This document shows positions 29,571 to 39,093 of a DNA stretch of 64,000 nt, in pieces (within the stretch, counting starts at the first letter, position 1; each line of letters starts with the position of its first letter). The stretch is from Microvirga sp. (GTDB lineage Bacteria > Pseudomonadota > Alphaproteobacteria > Rhizobiales > Beijerinckiaceae): assembly GCF_014699075.1 (NCBI RefSeq), contig NZ_JACXAB010000003.1, forward strand, positions 62,001-126,000, given 5' to 3'. The translations under genes were made by a program, and so were the position numbers. The notes under the pieces were generated by a model. It saw only the letters and a list, made by a program, of their open reading frames with translations, was not told the DNA's origin and searched no databases.

Positions 29571-31015
29571 GTGAAGCGATCCCCCAGGAGGAATTCAAGG
29601 GCCCGGTCCAGGCGGATGTGGGGCATCTTGGCCATGCGGCCCGCCGCATCGACGGGAAGCTTCGGCGGCCGGAAGCGCGGAAACCGGAACGAGCCGGGCG
29701 GCACCGCCCCCTGAAACACCGCCTCGGCGCTCTCGGGCAGCTCGCCCGGAAAGATCGCGGCCTCCGCCTCGCCGTCGAAGATGTCGTCGCCGACCCGCTC
29801 GCCTGCCTCCGGAACGCCCGCGACGGCCCGCAGGGTCTCGCGTCCCTCGCGGATGGTGGTCTCCCGCGTGGCACGCAGGGAGGCGAGCGCCACGGTGCCC
29901 ACCCGCGCACCGGCGGCCTCGGTGCGGCGCGAGGCCCGGTTCACGAGCAGGCGCAGGATGGCATCAAGCCGGTCGTGATCCGTGTGATGGACGTGGTCGG
30001 CCTTGGTGGCGGCGAACAGCACCCGGTCGGCCCGGGGCGAGAACAGGCGGGACAGGAGCGTGTTGCGCCCGGTCCGGAAGGCCATGAGCACCTGATCCAG
30101 CGCCTCCTCCAGCTCGGCGAGCGCCACGGGGCCCGCATCGATGGCGGCGAGCACGTCCACCAGCACGATCTGGCGGTCGATGCGCTGGAAATGATCGCGG
30201 AAGAACGGCCGGACCACATGGGTCTTGTAAGCCTCGAAGCGCCGCTCCATAAGAGCCGCGAAGCTCCCCGCCGGGATCGGCTGGCCTTCAGGCAGATCGA
30301 GCGGCGCGAAGGTGAGCGCCGGCGAGCCGGCAAGGTCGCCCGGCATGAGGAACCGCCCCGGCGGGGTCGTCGCTACTGCTTCGGATCCCGCGCGCAGGGC
30401 CGTGAGATACTCCTTGAAGGCCTCGCTTGCTCTCAACGCGAGCAGCTCGTCGGACGCGCCGGATGGATCGAGGGTTTTCAAGGTCTCATGCCAGCGCCCC
30501 GCCACCGGCAGACGGTCGCGCTTGCGGCTCGCCTCAATGGTCTGGCGGGACCATTCCGCATAGCCCGCATCGAGAAGCGCGAGATCCAGCAGCCATTCGC
30601 CCGGATAATCGACGATGTCGAGGGCGAGCGAGGCCGGCCCGGTGCGCCAGCCGCCTTTCCGCTCGTAGTCGACATCCACCCGCAGCTCGCTGATCCGGTT
30701 GGTGGATTGCGGCCAGCGGCGGCTCTCGGTGAGTGCCGCCATGTGCTCCTCGTAAGGAAAGCGCGGCACCGCATCGTCCGGCTGATGCGCCAGCTGCGCC
30801 CGCCGGATCCGCCCCTCGGCGGAAGCCCGGAAGGCCGGCAGGTTCGTGCCGCGGATCAGGTGATGCACGAGGGCCGTGGTGAAGACGGTCTTGCCGGAGC
30901 GGGCGAGCCCGGTGACGCCAAGGCGGAGGGACGGCTGGACGAGCTGGCCGGAGACCTCCCAGAGCGATTGCGCAGCAGACCCGGCGCGGGAGGCAAGATC
31001 AGACAGGATAGGCAC
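29567..31015 (-). CDS. YcjX-family P-loop ATPase/GTPase
   Basis: A 482-residue P-loop protein of the YcjX (DUF463) family. The Walker A motif is LGVTGLARSGKTVFTTALVHH. Further family blocks are TNRISELRVDVDYERKGGW, LDIVDYPGEWLLDLALL (a Walker-B-like or G3 region) and LFAATKADHVHHTDH with an N/TKxD-like element. The start is uncertain: GTG 31015 (MPILSDLASRAG) is taken because the family sequence begins there, while the open frame reaches 31126. It forms an operon with the DUF697 gene, overlapping by 4 bases. The pair is linked to envelope stress in enterobacteria. Confidence 0.85.
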   Translation of the reverse strand: MPILSDLASRAGSAAQSLWEVSGQLVQPSLRLGVTGLARSGKTVFTTALVHHLIRGTNLPAFRASAEGRIRRAQLAHQPDDAVPRFPYEEHMAALTESRRWPQSTNRISELRVDVDYERKGGWRTGPASLALDIVDYPGEWLLDLALLDAGYAEWSRQTIEASRKRDRLPVAGRWHETLKTLDPSGASDELLALRASEAFKEYLTALRAGSEAVATTPPGRFLMPGDLAGSPALTFAPLDLPEGQPIPAGSFAALMERRFEAYKTHVVRPFFRDHFQRIDRQIVLVDVLAAIDAGPVALAELEEALDQVLMAFRTGRNTLLSRLFSPRADRVLFAATKADHVHHTDHDRLDAILRLLVNRASRRTEAAGARVGTVALASLRATRETTIREGRETLRAVAGVPEAGERVGDDIFDGEAEAAIFPGELPESAEAVFQGAVPPGSFRFPRFRPPKLPVDAAGRMAKMPHIRLDRALEFLLGDRFT

Positions 31016-31172
31016 GAGACCCCGGACATTGTGAGCGTTCGGGTTCACATGGGGTCGGATGCAGCAATTGCCAAGTATAACGGCTCGCCGGAGCTGGACA
31101 CGGGTCTCACCGTCCGCAGGAGACACCTGCCGGTGGGAATGGTATCGGCGGGTGTCCCTGTCAGACCGGCGG

Positions 31173-33041
31173 TCAGATGACGAAGAAGTCGTGGTGGAAG
31201 AGCTTCTCCTTGTTGGAGAGCGTGGCGATCTTCACCTGAGCCGTCTTCCCCGTGCCATCGGCATCGAAATAAAGCGACCCCGTCTTCTTGTCGTAGACGA
31301 TGCGATCTTCCTTATCCTTGGCCTTCGTGCCCTCGACGAACATGTCCACGCCGAACTTCTTCGGCCCAGATGGATTGCCCGAACCAAGCTTGGCGAAGAC
31401 ATTGTTGTCGAGATGGATGCTATCGTCCTTGGACTTGAAGTCGAGGATTTTGTCGACGTTCGTGCTCTTGTTGGGTTTGGCATCGAACACGAACACGTCG
31501 CGCCCGGAGCCGCCGGTCATCTGATCGTTACCGAGCCCGCCACCGAGGAAATCGTCGCCCTCGAGCCCGGCAAGGATGTTGTTCTTCCCATTGCCGCTGA
31601 TGGCGTTGGCAAGGCTGTTGCCGCTGCCTTGAACGGCGTTGCCCGTCAGAATCAGGTTTGCGCCGCCGTTGGACAGAACCACATCGCTTTCGGCGACAAT
31701 GGTCACGACATCGGTACCGGACAGTTTGACCGAGCCGAGCGCTTTGTATTGAGCGGCCGACAGGGCAAGCTTGTTGTCCGTGGCGTCGATGACGGTGACA
31801 CCCTTGGATGACAGAGCGGTGATTTCGGCAGCCGTGAGAGCAGCCATTGCCTGTCCAAGGTCCTTAAGGGTCAGATCGTCGACGCCGTTTGCCTTCGCTT
31901 CAACCGATTGCGCAACGGTCAACGCCCGCACCTCAGCGGCAGACAACGACACTGTGACCGCGTCCGAGGCGGCAAAGGTCATGCCGTTCGTGGCTTTGTA
32001 CTGCGCGTAGGTGAGAGACAGGGCATTGTCGCTGGCATCGAGAACGTCCGCGCCCTTGGTCCTCAAAGCCTCGATCTGTTGGACGGTCAGGGCGGACAGG
32101 GCGCTGCCCGTCTCCTTGATGGACAAGACATCAATGCCCCTTTCCGCCATCTTCACAAGCTCTGCCGCACCGAGGCCCACCAACTCGGCGGCACGCAGTT
32201 CCACGGTGACCTTGTCGAAGGGATCGAACACAACCGCCTCGGGCCATCCAGGGAGGGGGTCAGGGAGGGGGTTGGCTATTTCGAGAGCCCTGTACTGGTC
32301 GAATGAAAGAGTCAGTACGTTTTCCAACGCATCGAGGGCGAAGGGAAATCTGAGCGCGAGCTTGGCAAGCTCAGATGGCGATAACCGGGTGAGGTCCTGT
32401 CCATCGTCCGCAAGGATCCTGAAGGCGCTACCGCCGATTGAAATACCCGTAGCGGCCAGTGCCTTGGCCTGAACAGCACCGAGCTTAAGCGGGAAGAAGT
32501 CCTCCATGCTGTTAAAGCTGATAGAATCGATGCCTTTGCTCCCAAGGCTCATGATTTCCGGAGCCGAGAAGAACGAGAAGAAGCTGGAATTGAAAGTGCC
32601 AGTAGTATCTAAAACAGCGATATCTTTCGAGGCATCGAAGGTGAGATTGGTTGCAAGGAGCGCTCTTGCGACTTCCACGCTGATGCCAACAAAAGGTCCA
32701 TCGACATCAATGACGCTGAAGCCTTTCTGGCTCAGAGCCTGAACCACGCTAGCGGTCAGCCTGATTTGAAGCGGAAACTGCGAATCCCGGAGGGTCAGTT
32801 TGTCCTCAGCGCTGAAGCCGACAGTTCCGAGCGCTTGGAGCTGGTCAAGACTAAAAGTCATGGCGCCGTCGGTCGCGTTGAGCAGGGTGACGCCCTTGCC
32901 GGCCAAGCCCTCGATGTCATCTACAGTCAGCTGCGCGATGGCGCCTGAGCTGTCGAAGATTTCGATTTTGTCCCCATTGGGCAGAGGCAGCTCCTCGAAA
33001 CGAGCGCGATACTCGGCTACAGTCAAATTTTGAACGGCCAT
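31173..33041 (-). CDS. RTX-type protein 2 with internal 60-85-residue repeats
   Basis: The protein has 622 residues. Residues 1-about 470 consist of imperfect repeats with the pattern 'I..L..KG...LDA.DN.L.L...QY.AL....F...D.VT'; the clearest copies contain IEALRTKGADVLDASDNALS and ITALSSKGVTVIDATDNKLA, and earlier ones are more diverged. A short RTX beta roll follows (GNGKNNILAGLEGDDFLGG, LGNDQMTGGSGRD), then the shared C-terminal tail ending FHHDFFVI, typical of type I secretion. ATG 33041 has AGGGGGA about 6 bases upstream. The protein is probably secreted and possibly surface-bound. It lies directly downstream of RTX gene 3 on the same strand, probably as a diverged tandem pair. Confidence 0.82.
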   Translation of the reverse strand: MAVQNLTVAEYRARFEELPLPNGDKIEIFDSSGAIAQLTVDDIEGLAGKGVTLLNATDGAMTFSLDQLQALGTVGFSAEDKLTLRDSQFPLQIRLTASVVQALSQKGFSVIDVDGPFVGISVEVARALLATNLTFDASKDIAVLDTTGTFNSSFFSFFSAPEIMSLGSKGIDSISFNSMEDFFPLKLGAVQAKALAATGISIGGSAFRILADDGQDLTRLSPSELAKLALRFPFALDALENVLTLSFDQYRALEIANPLPDPLPGWPEAVVFDPFDKVTVELRAAELVGLGAAELVKMAERGIDVLSIKETGSALSALTVQQIEALRTKGADVLDASDNALSLTYAQYKATNGMTFAASDAVTVSLSAAEVRALTVAQSVEAKANGVDDLTLKDLGQAMAALTAAEITALSSKGVTVIDATDNKLALSAAQYKALGSVKLSGTDVVTIVAESDVVLSNGGANLILTGNAVQGSGNSLANAISGNGKNNILAGLEGDDFLGGGLGNDQMTGGSGRDVFVFDAKPNKSTNVDKILDFKSKDDSIHLDNNVFAKLGSGNPSGPKKFGVDMFVEGTKAKDKEDRIVYDKKTGSLYFDADGTGKTAQVKIATLSNKEKLFHHDFFVI

Positions 33042-33442
33042 CAGAATCCCCCTGCCACAGAACGAGAGCACCGCTTTCAGATCACTTGCGCGACACAAGA
33101 GAATCTAAAGCAACGATCTCATGTTATATGGAGTGGGCAGTGCAGTATATTCCTAAAAAGAGGATCTGAAGAATTGAAGCCTGAGCAGTCCCAGGCGGCT
33201 GAAGTCTTCCCGATCTCGTCTTATGCTTGTGGTCCCGACGGGATTTGTCCTGAGAGGCGGCCTCATGAAAGACCGGCAGCCCGCCTCACGAGGTCATCAG
33301 CCTTGTGCCGATGATCTCAATGGCTTGGAGCGCCGTGCCCTTCAGCATCGGAATGGCCGAGACCGATCCCCGGATCACGTCCGGGGACGGCCATGTCAAA
33401 AGCCGAGGCGCGTTCCTCTTTACGAGCCAGCCTCTGCTTAGA
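33042..33442. other. 401-base gap between RTX genes 2 and 3
   Basis: No supported ORF. The left part is the upstream region of RTX gene 2. A REP-like palindrome lies at 33353-33394 (ATGGCC outer arm; CCCCGGA-TCACG-TCCGGGG inner stem) and may end RTX gene 3 transcription. Confidence 0.55.
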
Positions 33443-34795
33443 TCAGATGACGAAGAAGTCGTGGTAGTAGAGCTTGGTCTTGTTGCTGATGGTGGCGATC
33501 TTCACCTGGGCCGAGCCGCCGGTGCCGTCCTTGTCGTAGTGCAGCGCACCCGTCTTCTTGTCGTAGACGATCCGGTTGGCCCGGCTGCCCTCCACGAACA
33601 TGTCGCTCTTGAAGCGCACCCCTGCCGCAGAGCCACGGCCGAGCTTGGTGAAGATCGCGTTGTAGAGGTGGAGGCTGTCGTCCGCCGACTTGAAGTCCAG
33701 CACCTTGTCCACGTTCGTGCTCTTGTTCGTGCGCGTGTCGAACACGAACACGTCCCGGCCGCTCTCGCCCTTGAGCTGGTCGTTGCCCACGCCGCCGGAG
33801 AGACGATCATTACCCGTGCCGCCATACAGCCGGTCGTTGCCTACAATACCCGTGAGCACATCATTGTCGGCCTTGCCCCAGAGCTGGTTGTTGAAGCCGT
33901 TGCCGCTGATGGCGTTGGCAACGTCCGAGCCGGTGATGTTGAGCGCTCCGGCACCGGCCATCAGGGTCTCCACCTCGGCGCCAGCGCCGAGCACGTAGGC
34001 GGCGGTGTTGACCATCACCGTGTCGAGGCCTTGGCTGGCCGCCTCGACCACCACGTCGCCGGCATCGTCGACATAGAGAGTGTCGTTGCCCAAGCCGCCC
34101 GTCATGGTGTCGGCACCGGCCCCGCCAACGACCAGGTCGTTGCCGGCCTGCCCGTCGAGATTGTTGGCGTCCCCATTGCCGGTGAGCAGGTTGTCGAGCT
34201 CGTTGCCCAGCAGCCTGACCGTGGCCGTGGTCAAGAGCACGATGTTCTCGATGACGGCACCGGGCGAGAGGGTGAAGTCCGTGGTGACATAGACTGTGTC
34301 GATGCCCTGGCCTGCTCCCTCAATGATCGTGTCCGATGCATCCACATAGTAGACGTCGTCACCGGCGCCGCCAACCAGCGTGTCGGCTCCGGCGCCGCCG
34401 GTGAGCGAGTCGTTGCCGTCGCCGGCTTCCGGACGGTCGTTGCCGGCATCGCCGTTCAAATGGTCATTAGAAGCGGAGCCGACATAGAAATCGTCTCTGG
34501 ACGTGCCCGTGAGGCTGACGCCCGCGCCGCGTGGATCAACGATCTGCGCGCGAATGTCGGCTTTAGGATGATCGGGATCCTCACCTATCCAGTTGATCCA
34601 TGTGACGAGAAGCCGGCCATCGGCGAGCGTCGTGACAGTCGCATCAGAAGCGTTGCTATCCGTAAGGATGGTCTCTCCACGGGCCGTTCCATGGCTGTCG
34701 AAAGTGGCGATGCGGATGTCTTCGTATGCTCCGTTAACTGGATCTGGCATGTTGTAATACGTGACGGCAAAACCACCATCCTCCAGTGCCGTCAA
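33443..34795 (-). pseudogene. RTX-type protein 3, 3' part after a frameshift
   Basis: This frame carries the end of the N-terminal propeller-like repeats (LEDGGFAVTYYN, LADGRLLVTWINWIG), then a long RTX region with several GGxGxD beta-roll blocks (GNDSLTGGAGADTLVGGAGDD, GNDRLYGGTGNDRLSGG), and the shared C-terminal tail ending YYHDFFVI. Upstream of 34795 the same frame stays open and family-like back to 34900 (QGRIVDPKDWTLGQEFQINV), where it meets the other frame. Adding one A to the AAA (reverse strand) at 34900-34902 joins the two into a single protein of about 749 residues. The TTG at 34795 is not a credible independent start. Confidence 0.8.
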
Positions 34796-35691
34796 TTGAG
34801 GACTCTCCTGATCTCCTTGCGTCGTAACATTGATCTGAAACTCTTGTCCGAGCGTCCAATCTTTCGGATCAACGATGCGCCCCTGAGAGAAGATCCGGAT
34901 TTGTCTCCAGTCGCTTCATCCATATGCTGCCAAACAACGGCGATGCGCCCATCATTCAGCCGGACGGCACCAGGAGACCACTGCGATCCTTTGACAGTGG
35001 CCGGCACGCGAAACTCGGGCACAATCTCATCACCGGCTACGGAGAGCACCCGGCAGCGGATGCCGCCATCCGGATCGTCGGCATACCCCTCCCCTTCGAA
35101 GAAGACGGCGAACCGGCCATTGTTCAGTTCAACGATCTGGGGCTCGTAACCAGCCTTGCCCGATGGTCCATTAACCCTGACATTCGAGGCAATGGGCGCT
35201 CCGTTTGCCGCGAACGAATAGGCATGGATATTCGATGAGGAGAAGGGACTGGCCGAAGATGCGTAGGAGACTACGAAGCCGTCGCCTAATGCCGAAACCG
35301 AAAGCGATGGTGCTCCAATGAAGCCGGTCTCACCGACATACAGATCATCGCCTCCATGCCCGTTCTGGTCGACAATGCGGGCCCGCACTCCAGGGTTATC
35401 GGCTCCGTTGGAGCTACTCCAAGCCACAACGTATCTACCATCGCTCAGGATCGCTGCCTGCGGCATGCTTTGCTGCCCGTCCAAGGAGTGGGTGACGTGG
35501 AAGGCATCCCCTTTTTGCGTCCCATCGGCCGAGAAGAACTGACCGACAATGTCGCCGCCAACCTTGTAGTCGACCCACACTGCAAGGAAGCTGCCATCGG
35601 CAAAGGCGATTATCGACGTATCACTTTGCACGCCATCCGTTTGCTTGAGATCGACGGAAAATTCGGAGCCCCAGAGGACAGGTGCGGCCAT
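34792..35691 (-). pseudogene. RTX-type protein 3, 5' part before a frameshift
   Basis: It starts at ATG 35691 with AGGA 8 bases upstream (MAAPVLWGSEFSVDLKQTDG). The protein is built from repeats of about 50-60 residues with the pattern 'P....L.DG..VV.W.S......V....F...G', for example IIAFADGSFLAVWVDYKVGG and AILSDGRYVVAWSSSNG, likely blades of a beta propeller. At 34900-34902 the family-like sequence leaves this frame: HMDEATGDK is followed here by 28 unrelated residues and a stop at 34792, and continues as IRIFSQGRIVDPKDW in the next frame. One missing A explains this. Confidence 0.78.
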
Positions 35692-35922
35692 GGCGTAATC
35701 CTGCAATTGCATAAAGGAATGTGTCTGTTTCAAGAGACATCATGCCCCAACGCAACTCTCCGAACGGAGAGGTACGGCAGGATCGCACGGGCAGCCGCAG
35801 CGAGGGCTGCAGATGATGTAGAAGGCGTGGTTTATCCATCTCGACGGTCTTCGAGACGGCGGCGCGCTTGCAAAATCTTCTGGTCAGACGAGCGGATGCT
35901 GAATCTGCACCGTCTTTATCAT

Positions 35923-36951
35923 TCAAGGTTCAACACCCTTCGCCAGCGCAATCCGCTCCGCCATCCGACGCACCGCGCCTTCCACGAGGTCCGGATTAGC
36001 CCGCAAGGTCCCCAGCTCAAACGCTGACATGGCGAGCATCACATGGGCGAGGTTCGGCTGCGGGGTGCCGTCCTCCGCGAACAATTTCAGGTCGTCCGCC
36101 GGCCCCAGGCCCAATCCCTCGACCATACGGCCCGCATAGTTGCGGTGGCGTTGTTCCTCCGAGGGGCAGGCCGTAGCCACCTGCACCTTCGGGACAGGCT
36201 TCGGTGCCGCAGAGGCGGTGGTCGCTGGCTCCTTCGCGGGCTTGCGGCGGGCGGCTACCAGAGGCTCCGCCGGCTTGGCGGGCTTCGGCTTCTCGCCCAT
36301 GCCGGCCGCGATGCTCGGAACCCGGAACTGGGGCGTCTTCGAGGCCATGGGGATCACCATGGACACCCGGCCCGGCTTGCCGCCCGGACCTGCTTTGGCC
36401 GTGTAGCGCACCGCACCGCCCTTCTTCCGGCGCGAGGCGAGGTATTGCGCCCGGACCGTGCCGCCGATCCCCCGCACGGCCAGCATCGCTATGCCGCCGA
36501 TGCCGGTTGCCACATTGCACTCCGCCGGGGCCCAGCGGCGCACGATGTCGAGGGCGGATTTGCGGTTGTACTCCATGTAGTAGCGCCGGAGCAGGTTGGC
36601 GGCGGCATCGGCGCTGTGATCGGCCGAGACGAAGCCCACATGGCCCTCGCTGTCGGTGGCGAGTTCGCCGTTCCAGCGCGCGCTCTTGATGCACCAGTAA
36701 TTGTTGAGCTTCACGCAGCGGGTCACGAAGGGGCGCTCGGCCCGGAAGACGGCAGCCATGGCCACCACAGGCTTCGGCTCCAGGGCGTCCATGGCCTCGG
36801 AGCGCCAGTTGGTGACCTCGCGACTGGCAGGCTCGTACCGGGCCGCGACAGCTTGCGGCTCCGGCTGCGAAGCATCGCCGCCGGTCTCAAACTCGCCGGG
36901 CACGAGGGCGCGAGCCGCAAGGACGAGCGCGTAAAAGGTCTGAGGCACCAT
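35923..36951 (-). CDS. Unrecognised protein with a conserved N-terminal domain and Pro/Lys-rich linker
   Basis: A 342-residue protein of unknown function. Residues about 50-160 look like a compact domain: FVTRCVKLNNYWCIKSARWN, GELATDSEGHVGFVSA, then LLRRYYMEYNRKSALDIVRR and WAPAEC. The 'RYY..Y...SA..I..RWAP' pattern recalls the helical part of phage-type muramidase or structural proteins, but I do not claim homology. A Lys/Pro/Ala-rich linker (about 215-265) leads to a C-terminal helical part (NYAGRMVEGLGLGPADDLKL) ending near GAVRRMAERIALAKGVEP. No signal peptide is clear, although the start MVPQTFYALVLAARALVPG is mildly hydrophobic. The start is weakly supported; TTG 36984 is the alternative. 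Confidence 0.65.
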   Translation of the reverse strand: MVPQTFYALVLAARALVPGEFETGGDASQPEPQAVAARYEPASREVTNWRSEAMDALEPKPVVAMAAVFRAERPFVTRCVKLNNYWCIKSARWNGELATDSEGHVGFVSADHSADAAANLLRRYYMEYNRKSALDIVRRWAPAECNVATGIGGIAMLAVRGIGGTVRAQYLASRRKKGGAVRYTAKAGPGGKPGRVSMVIPMASKTPQFRVPSIAAGMGEKPKPAKPAEPLVAARRKPAKEPATTASAAPKPVPKVQVATACPSEEQRHRNYAGRMVEGLGLGPADDLKLFAEDGTPQPNLAHVMLAMSAFELGTLRANPDLVEGAVRRMAERIALAKGVEP

Positions 36952-37100
36952 ATGAAGATCAGCCCCTGCTTCGAATGAAAACAATCAGGAGGGTTTCAGG
37001 CCAAACGATGGTGGGGCGGATAGGTTCATCCTCAAGTCCCGATCTTGACCGCCGTGACGGCGCGTTCCACGAATACGGCTGTCACCGGCAGCAGGCATTC

Positions 37101-37622
37101 ATGACCTCCGACATCCTGATCCGTACTCTCGAACCATCGGACGCCGAAGGGTTTCGCAGCCTGCGGCTTGAAGCGCTCACCGTTTCGCCCGAAGCCTTCG
37201 GCGCGAGCTACGAGGAAGACGCATCGGTATCGATGGAGACGATGCGAGCGCGCCTGTCCGCAAGGCCGAACGTGGTCTTAGGGGCCTTCGCCGATCAGGC
37301 CCTCATCGGCATGGCGGGCTTTGCCGTCTATGACCGGGTGAAGGCCCGCCACAAGGGCGTCCTGTGGGGCGTCTACGTGAAGGCCGAATGGCGCGGGCAT
37401 CAGGTGGGCAAAAGGCTGGTCCAGCACGTGATCGACCATGCCTCCCGGCATGTGATGATGCTGGAGGCGACAGTTGGGCTCACGAATGATGGTGCCCGGC
37501 GCACCTATCATGGGCTCGGCTTCAAGCCCTATGGGATCCAGCGCAAGGCCCTTCGGGTTGGAGACACGTTCTACGACGAAGAGCTCCTGTATCTCGACCT
37601 GCCGCAGCCGGGAGACGCCTAA
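37101..37622 (+). CDS. GNAT-family N-acetyltransferase
   Basis: A 173-residue acetyltransferase of the GNAT fold. After MTSDILIRTLEPSDAEGFRSL come the usual blocks: VSPEAFGASYEED, IGMAGFAVYDRVKARHKGVLWGVYV (beta-4), the acetyl-CoA pyrophosphate loop EWRGHQVGKRLVQHVIDHA (R/QxxGxG/A type) and YHGLGFKPYGIQRKALRVG. The substrate is unknown. ATG 37101 is chosen because the conserved fold begins there; the frame extends upstream to 36975 without family sequence. It converges on the SixA-like gene with a 4-base overlap. Confidence 0.88.
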   Translation: MTSDILIRTLEPSDAEGFRSLRLEALTVSPEAFGASYEEDASVSMETMRARLSARPNVVLGAFADQALIGMAGFAVYDRVKARHKGVLWGVYVKAEWRGHQVGKRLVQHVIDHASRHVMMLEATVGLTNDGARRTYHGLGFKPYGIQRKALRVGDTFYDEELLYLDLPQPGDA

Positions 37623-38143
37623 TCGTCCTCGCCATTCCCTAAGGATTTCGGCGTCACGAAGCGCTCGAGCTGACCGGTTTTCTTGGCCACATCTCCCCAG
37701 CTCTCCAGCTCGAAATCGATGACGGCGAGACCGGCAGATGGGTATTTTTGGCCGAGCCGCAGGATGCTGTCCATGTCGCCCTCGCCGATGAGGAGCTTGG
37801 CCAATTCCTCGAAGCCGGGATTGTGACCGACGAGCAGAAGAGTGCCGATCTTAGGCTCCACCTCGCGCACGATCTCCAGCAGCCGTCCGACGGGCGCCTC
37901 GTAGATCCGCCCATCCTGACGCATTTCGATCTCGCCGAGGATCGGCTGGACCCGCTCCCAGGTCTCCTGCGTGCGCCGTGCCGGTGAGACGATGGCGAGA
38001 TCCGGCTCAAGCCGTTCCCGCTTCAGGTAATCGCCCATGACAAGCGCCGCCTCCTGACCCCGCTGCGCGAGGGGGCGGTCGACGTCGAGGATGCCGGGCG
38101 GCCAACCGGACTTGGCATGGCGGAGGAGCAGAAGGCGGAGCAT
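37619..38143 (-). CDS. SixA-like histidine phosphatase
   Basis: A 174-residue member of the histidine phosphatase (RHG) family. The active-site motif is LLLLRHAKSGW (His9), with SPARRTQETWE and VGHNPGFEELA providing the second Arg and His. Size and the RHAKS form resemble SixA, which removes phosphate from His of phosphotransfer proteins. In an alphaproteobacterium with CckA-type relays that is a fair guess, but small-molecule phosphatase activity is equally possible. The start overlaps the MoxR-ATPase stop by one base (TGATG), so the two genes form an operon. Confidence 0.85.
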   Translation of the reverse strand: MLRLLLLRHAKSGWPPGILDVDRPLAQRGQEAALVMGDYLKRERLEPDLAIVSPARRTQETWERVQPILGEIEMRQDGRIYEAPVGRLLEIVREVEPKIGTLLLVGHNPGFEELAKLLIGEGDMDSILRLGQKYPSAGLAVIDFELESWGDVAKKTGQLERFVTPKSLGNGEDD

Positions 38144-38991
38144 CAGCGTCCTTCCCGTCTGGCGATGAAGGCCAGCTTCTCGAACAGGCTCACATCCTGC
38201 TCGTTCTTGAGGAGCGCCCCGTGGAGCGGCGGAATCAGCTTGCGGGTGTCGCGCTCGCGTAAGCTTTCGGGTCCGATATCCTCGGAGAGCAGGAGCTTGA
38301 GCCAGTCGAGCAGCTCCGAGGTGGAGGGCTTTTTCCTTAAGCCCGGCACCTCGCGCACCTCGAAGAAGATCTTGAGCGCCTCCTCGACCAGCCGGTGCTT
38401 GATGCCGGGGTAATGCACCTCGACGATGCGGGCCATGGTCTCCGGCTCAGGGAACTTGATGTAGTGGAAGAAGCAGCGGCGGAGGAACGCGTCCGGCAGC
38501 TCCTTCTCGTTGTTGGAGGTGATGATCACGATCGGGCGCTGCGCTGCCCGTATGGTCTCGCCGGTCTCGTAGACAAAGAACTCCATGCGGTCGAGTTCGA
38601 GCAGGAGGTCGTTCGGGAACTCGATATCGGCCTTGTCGATCTCGTCGATGAGCAGCACCGGCCGCTCGTCCGAGGCAAAGGCTTCCCACAGCTTGCCGCG
38701 CTTGATGTAGTGACGAATATCGGAGACGCGCGGGTCGCCGAGCTGGCTGTCCCGCAGCCGGGAGACGGCATCGTACTCGTAGAGGCCCTGCTGGGCCTTG
38801 GTGGTGGACTTGATGTGCCAGGTCAGGAGTGGGGCGTTCAGGCTCCTGGCGATCTCCTCCGCCAGCACCGACTTGCCAGTTCCGGGCTCGCCCTTCACCA
38901 GGAGCGGACGCTCGAGGGTAATCGCGGCATTGACCGCAACCGTGAGGTCTTCCGTGGCCACATAGGATTCAGTTCCGGCAAAACGCGCCAT
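38143..38991 (-). CDS. MoxR-family AAA+ ATPase
   Basis: A 282-residue ATPase of the MoxR/CoxD type. Walker A is VKGEPGTGKSVLAEEIA (about residues 32-48), Walker B is VLLIDEIDKADIEFPNDLLLEL, and the sensor-1 Asn is in IVIITSNNEKELPDAFLRRC. These ATPases act as chaperones that mature metal enzymes or envelope complexes together with a VWA-domain partner. A matching CoxE-like VWA gene lies 3.5 kb away at 42459 on the other strand. It is first in an operon with the SixA-like gene (TGATG overlap). Confidence 0.92.
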   Translation of the reverse strand: MARFAGTESYVATEDLTVAVNAAITLERPLLVKGEPGTGKSVLAEEIARSLNAPLLTWHIKSTTKAQQGLYEYDAVSRLRDSQLGDPRVSDIRHYIKRGKLWEAFASDERPVLLIDEIDKADIEFPNDLLLELDRMEFFVYETGETIRAAQRPIVIITSNNEKELPDAFLRRCFFHYIKFPEPETMARIVEVHYPGIKHRLVEEALKIFFEVREVPGLRKKPSTSELLDWLKLLLSEDIGPESLRERDTRKLIPPLHGALLKNEQDVSLFEKLAFIARREGR

Positions 38992-39093
38992 TCCACACTT
39001 CCTCGCTTTAATCAGACCCTAAGTCCTGCCCCGGCCTTTCGGCAATCGCCCTCATAGGCTAAGCCGATGACAAACAAATGGGAGACATGACCT

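Noticed and set aside
33223..33441. A small gene between RTX genes 2 and 3
   Set aside because: The 72-codon frame lies over a REP-type palindrome and reads low-complexity basic sequence with no start signal.
34890..34910. Programmed ribosomal frameshifting in RTX gene 3
   Set aside because: There is no slippery heptamer or downstream structure that I can see, and the first frame runs 28 foreign residues before stopping. A simple lesion explains it better.
38992..39093. A SAM-type riboswitch ahead of the PLP enzyme
   Set aside because: The 102-base leader has no conserved SAM-II or SAM-V core that I can recognise.
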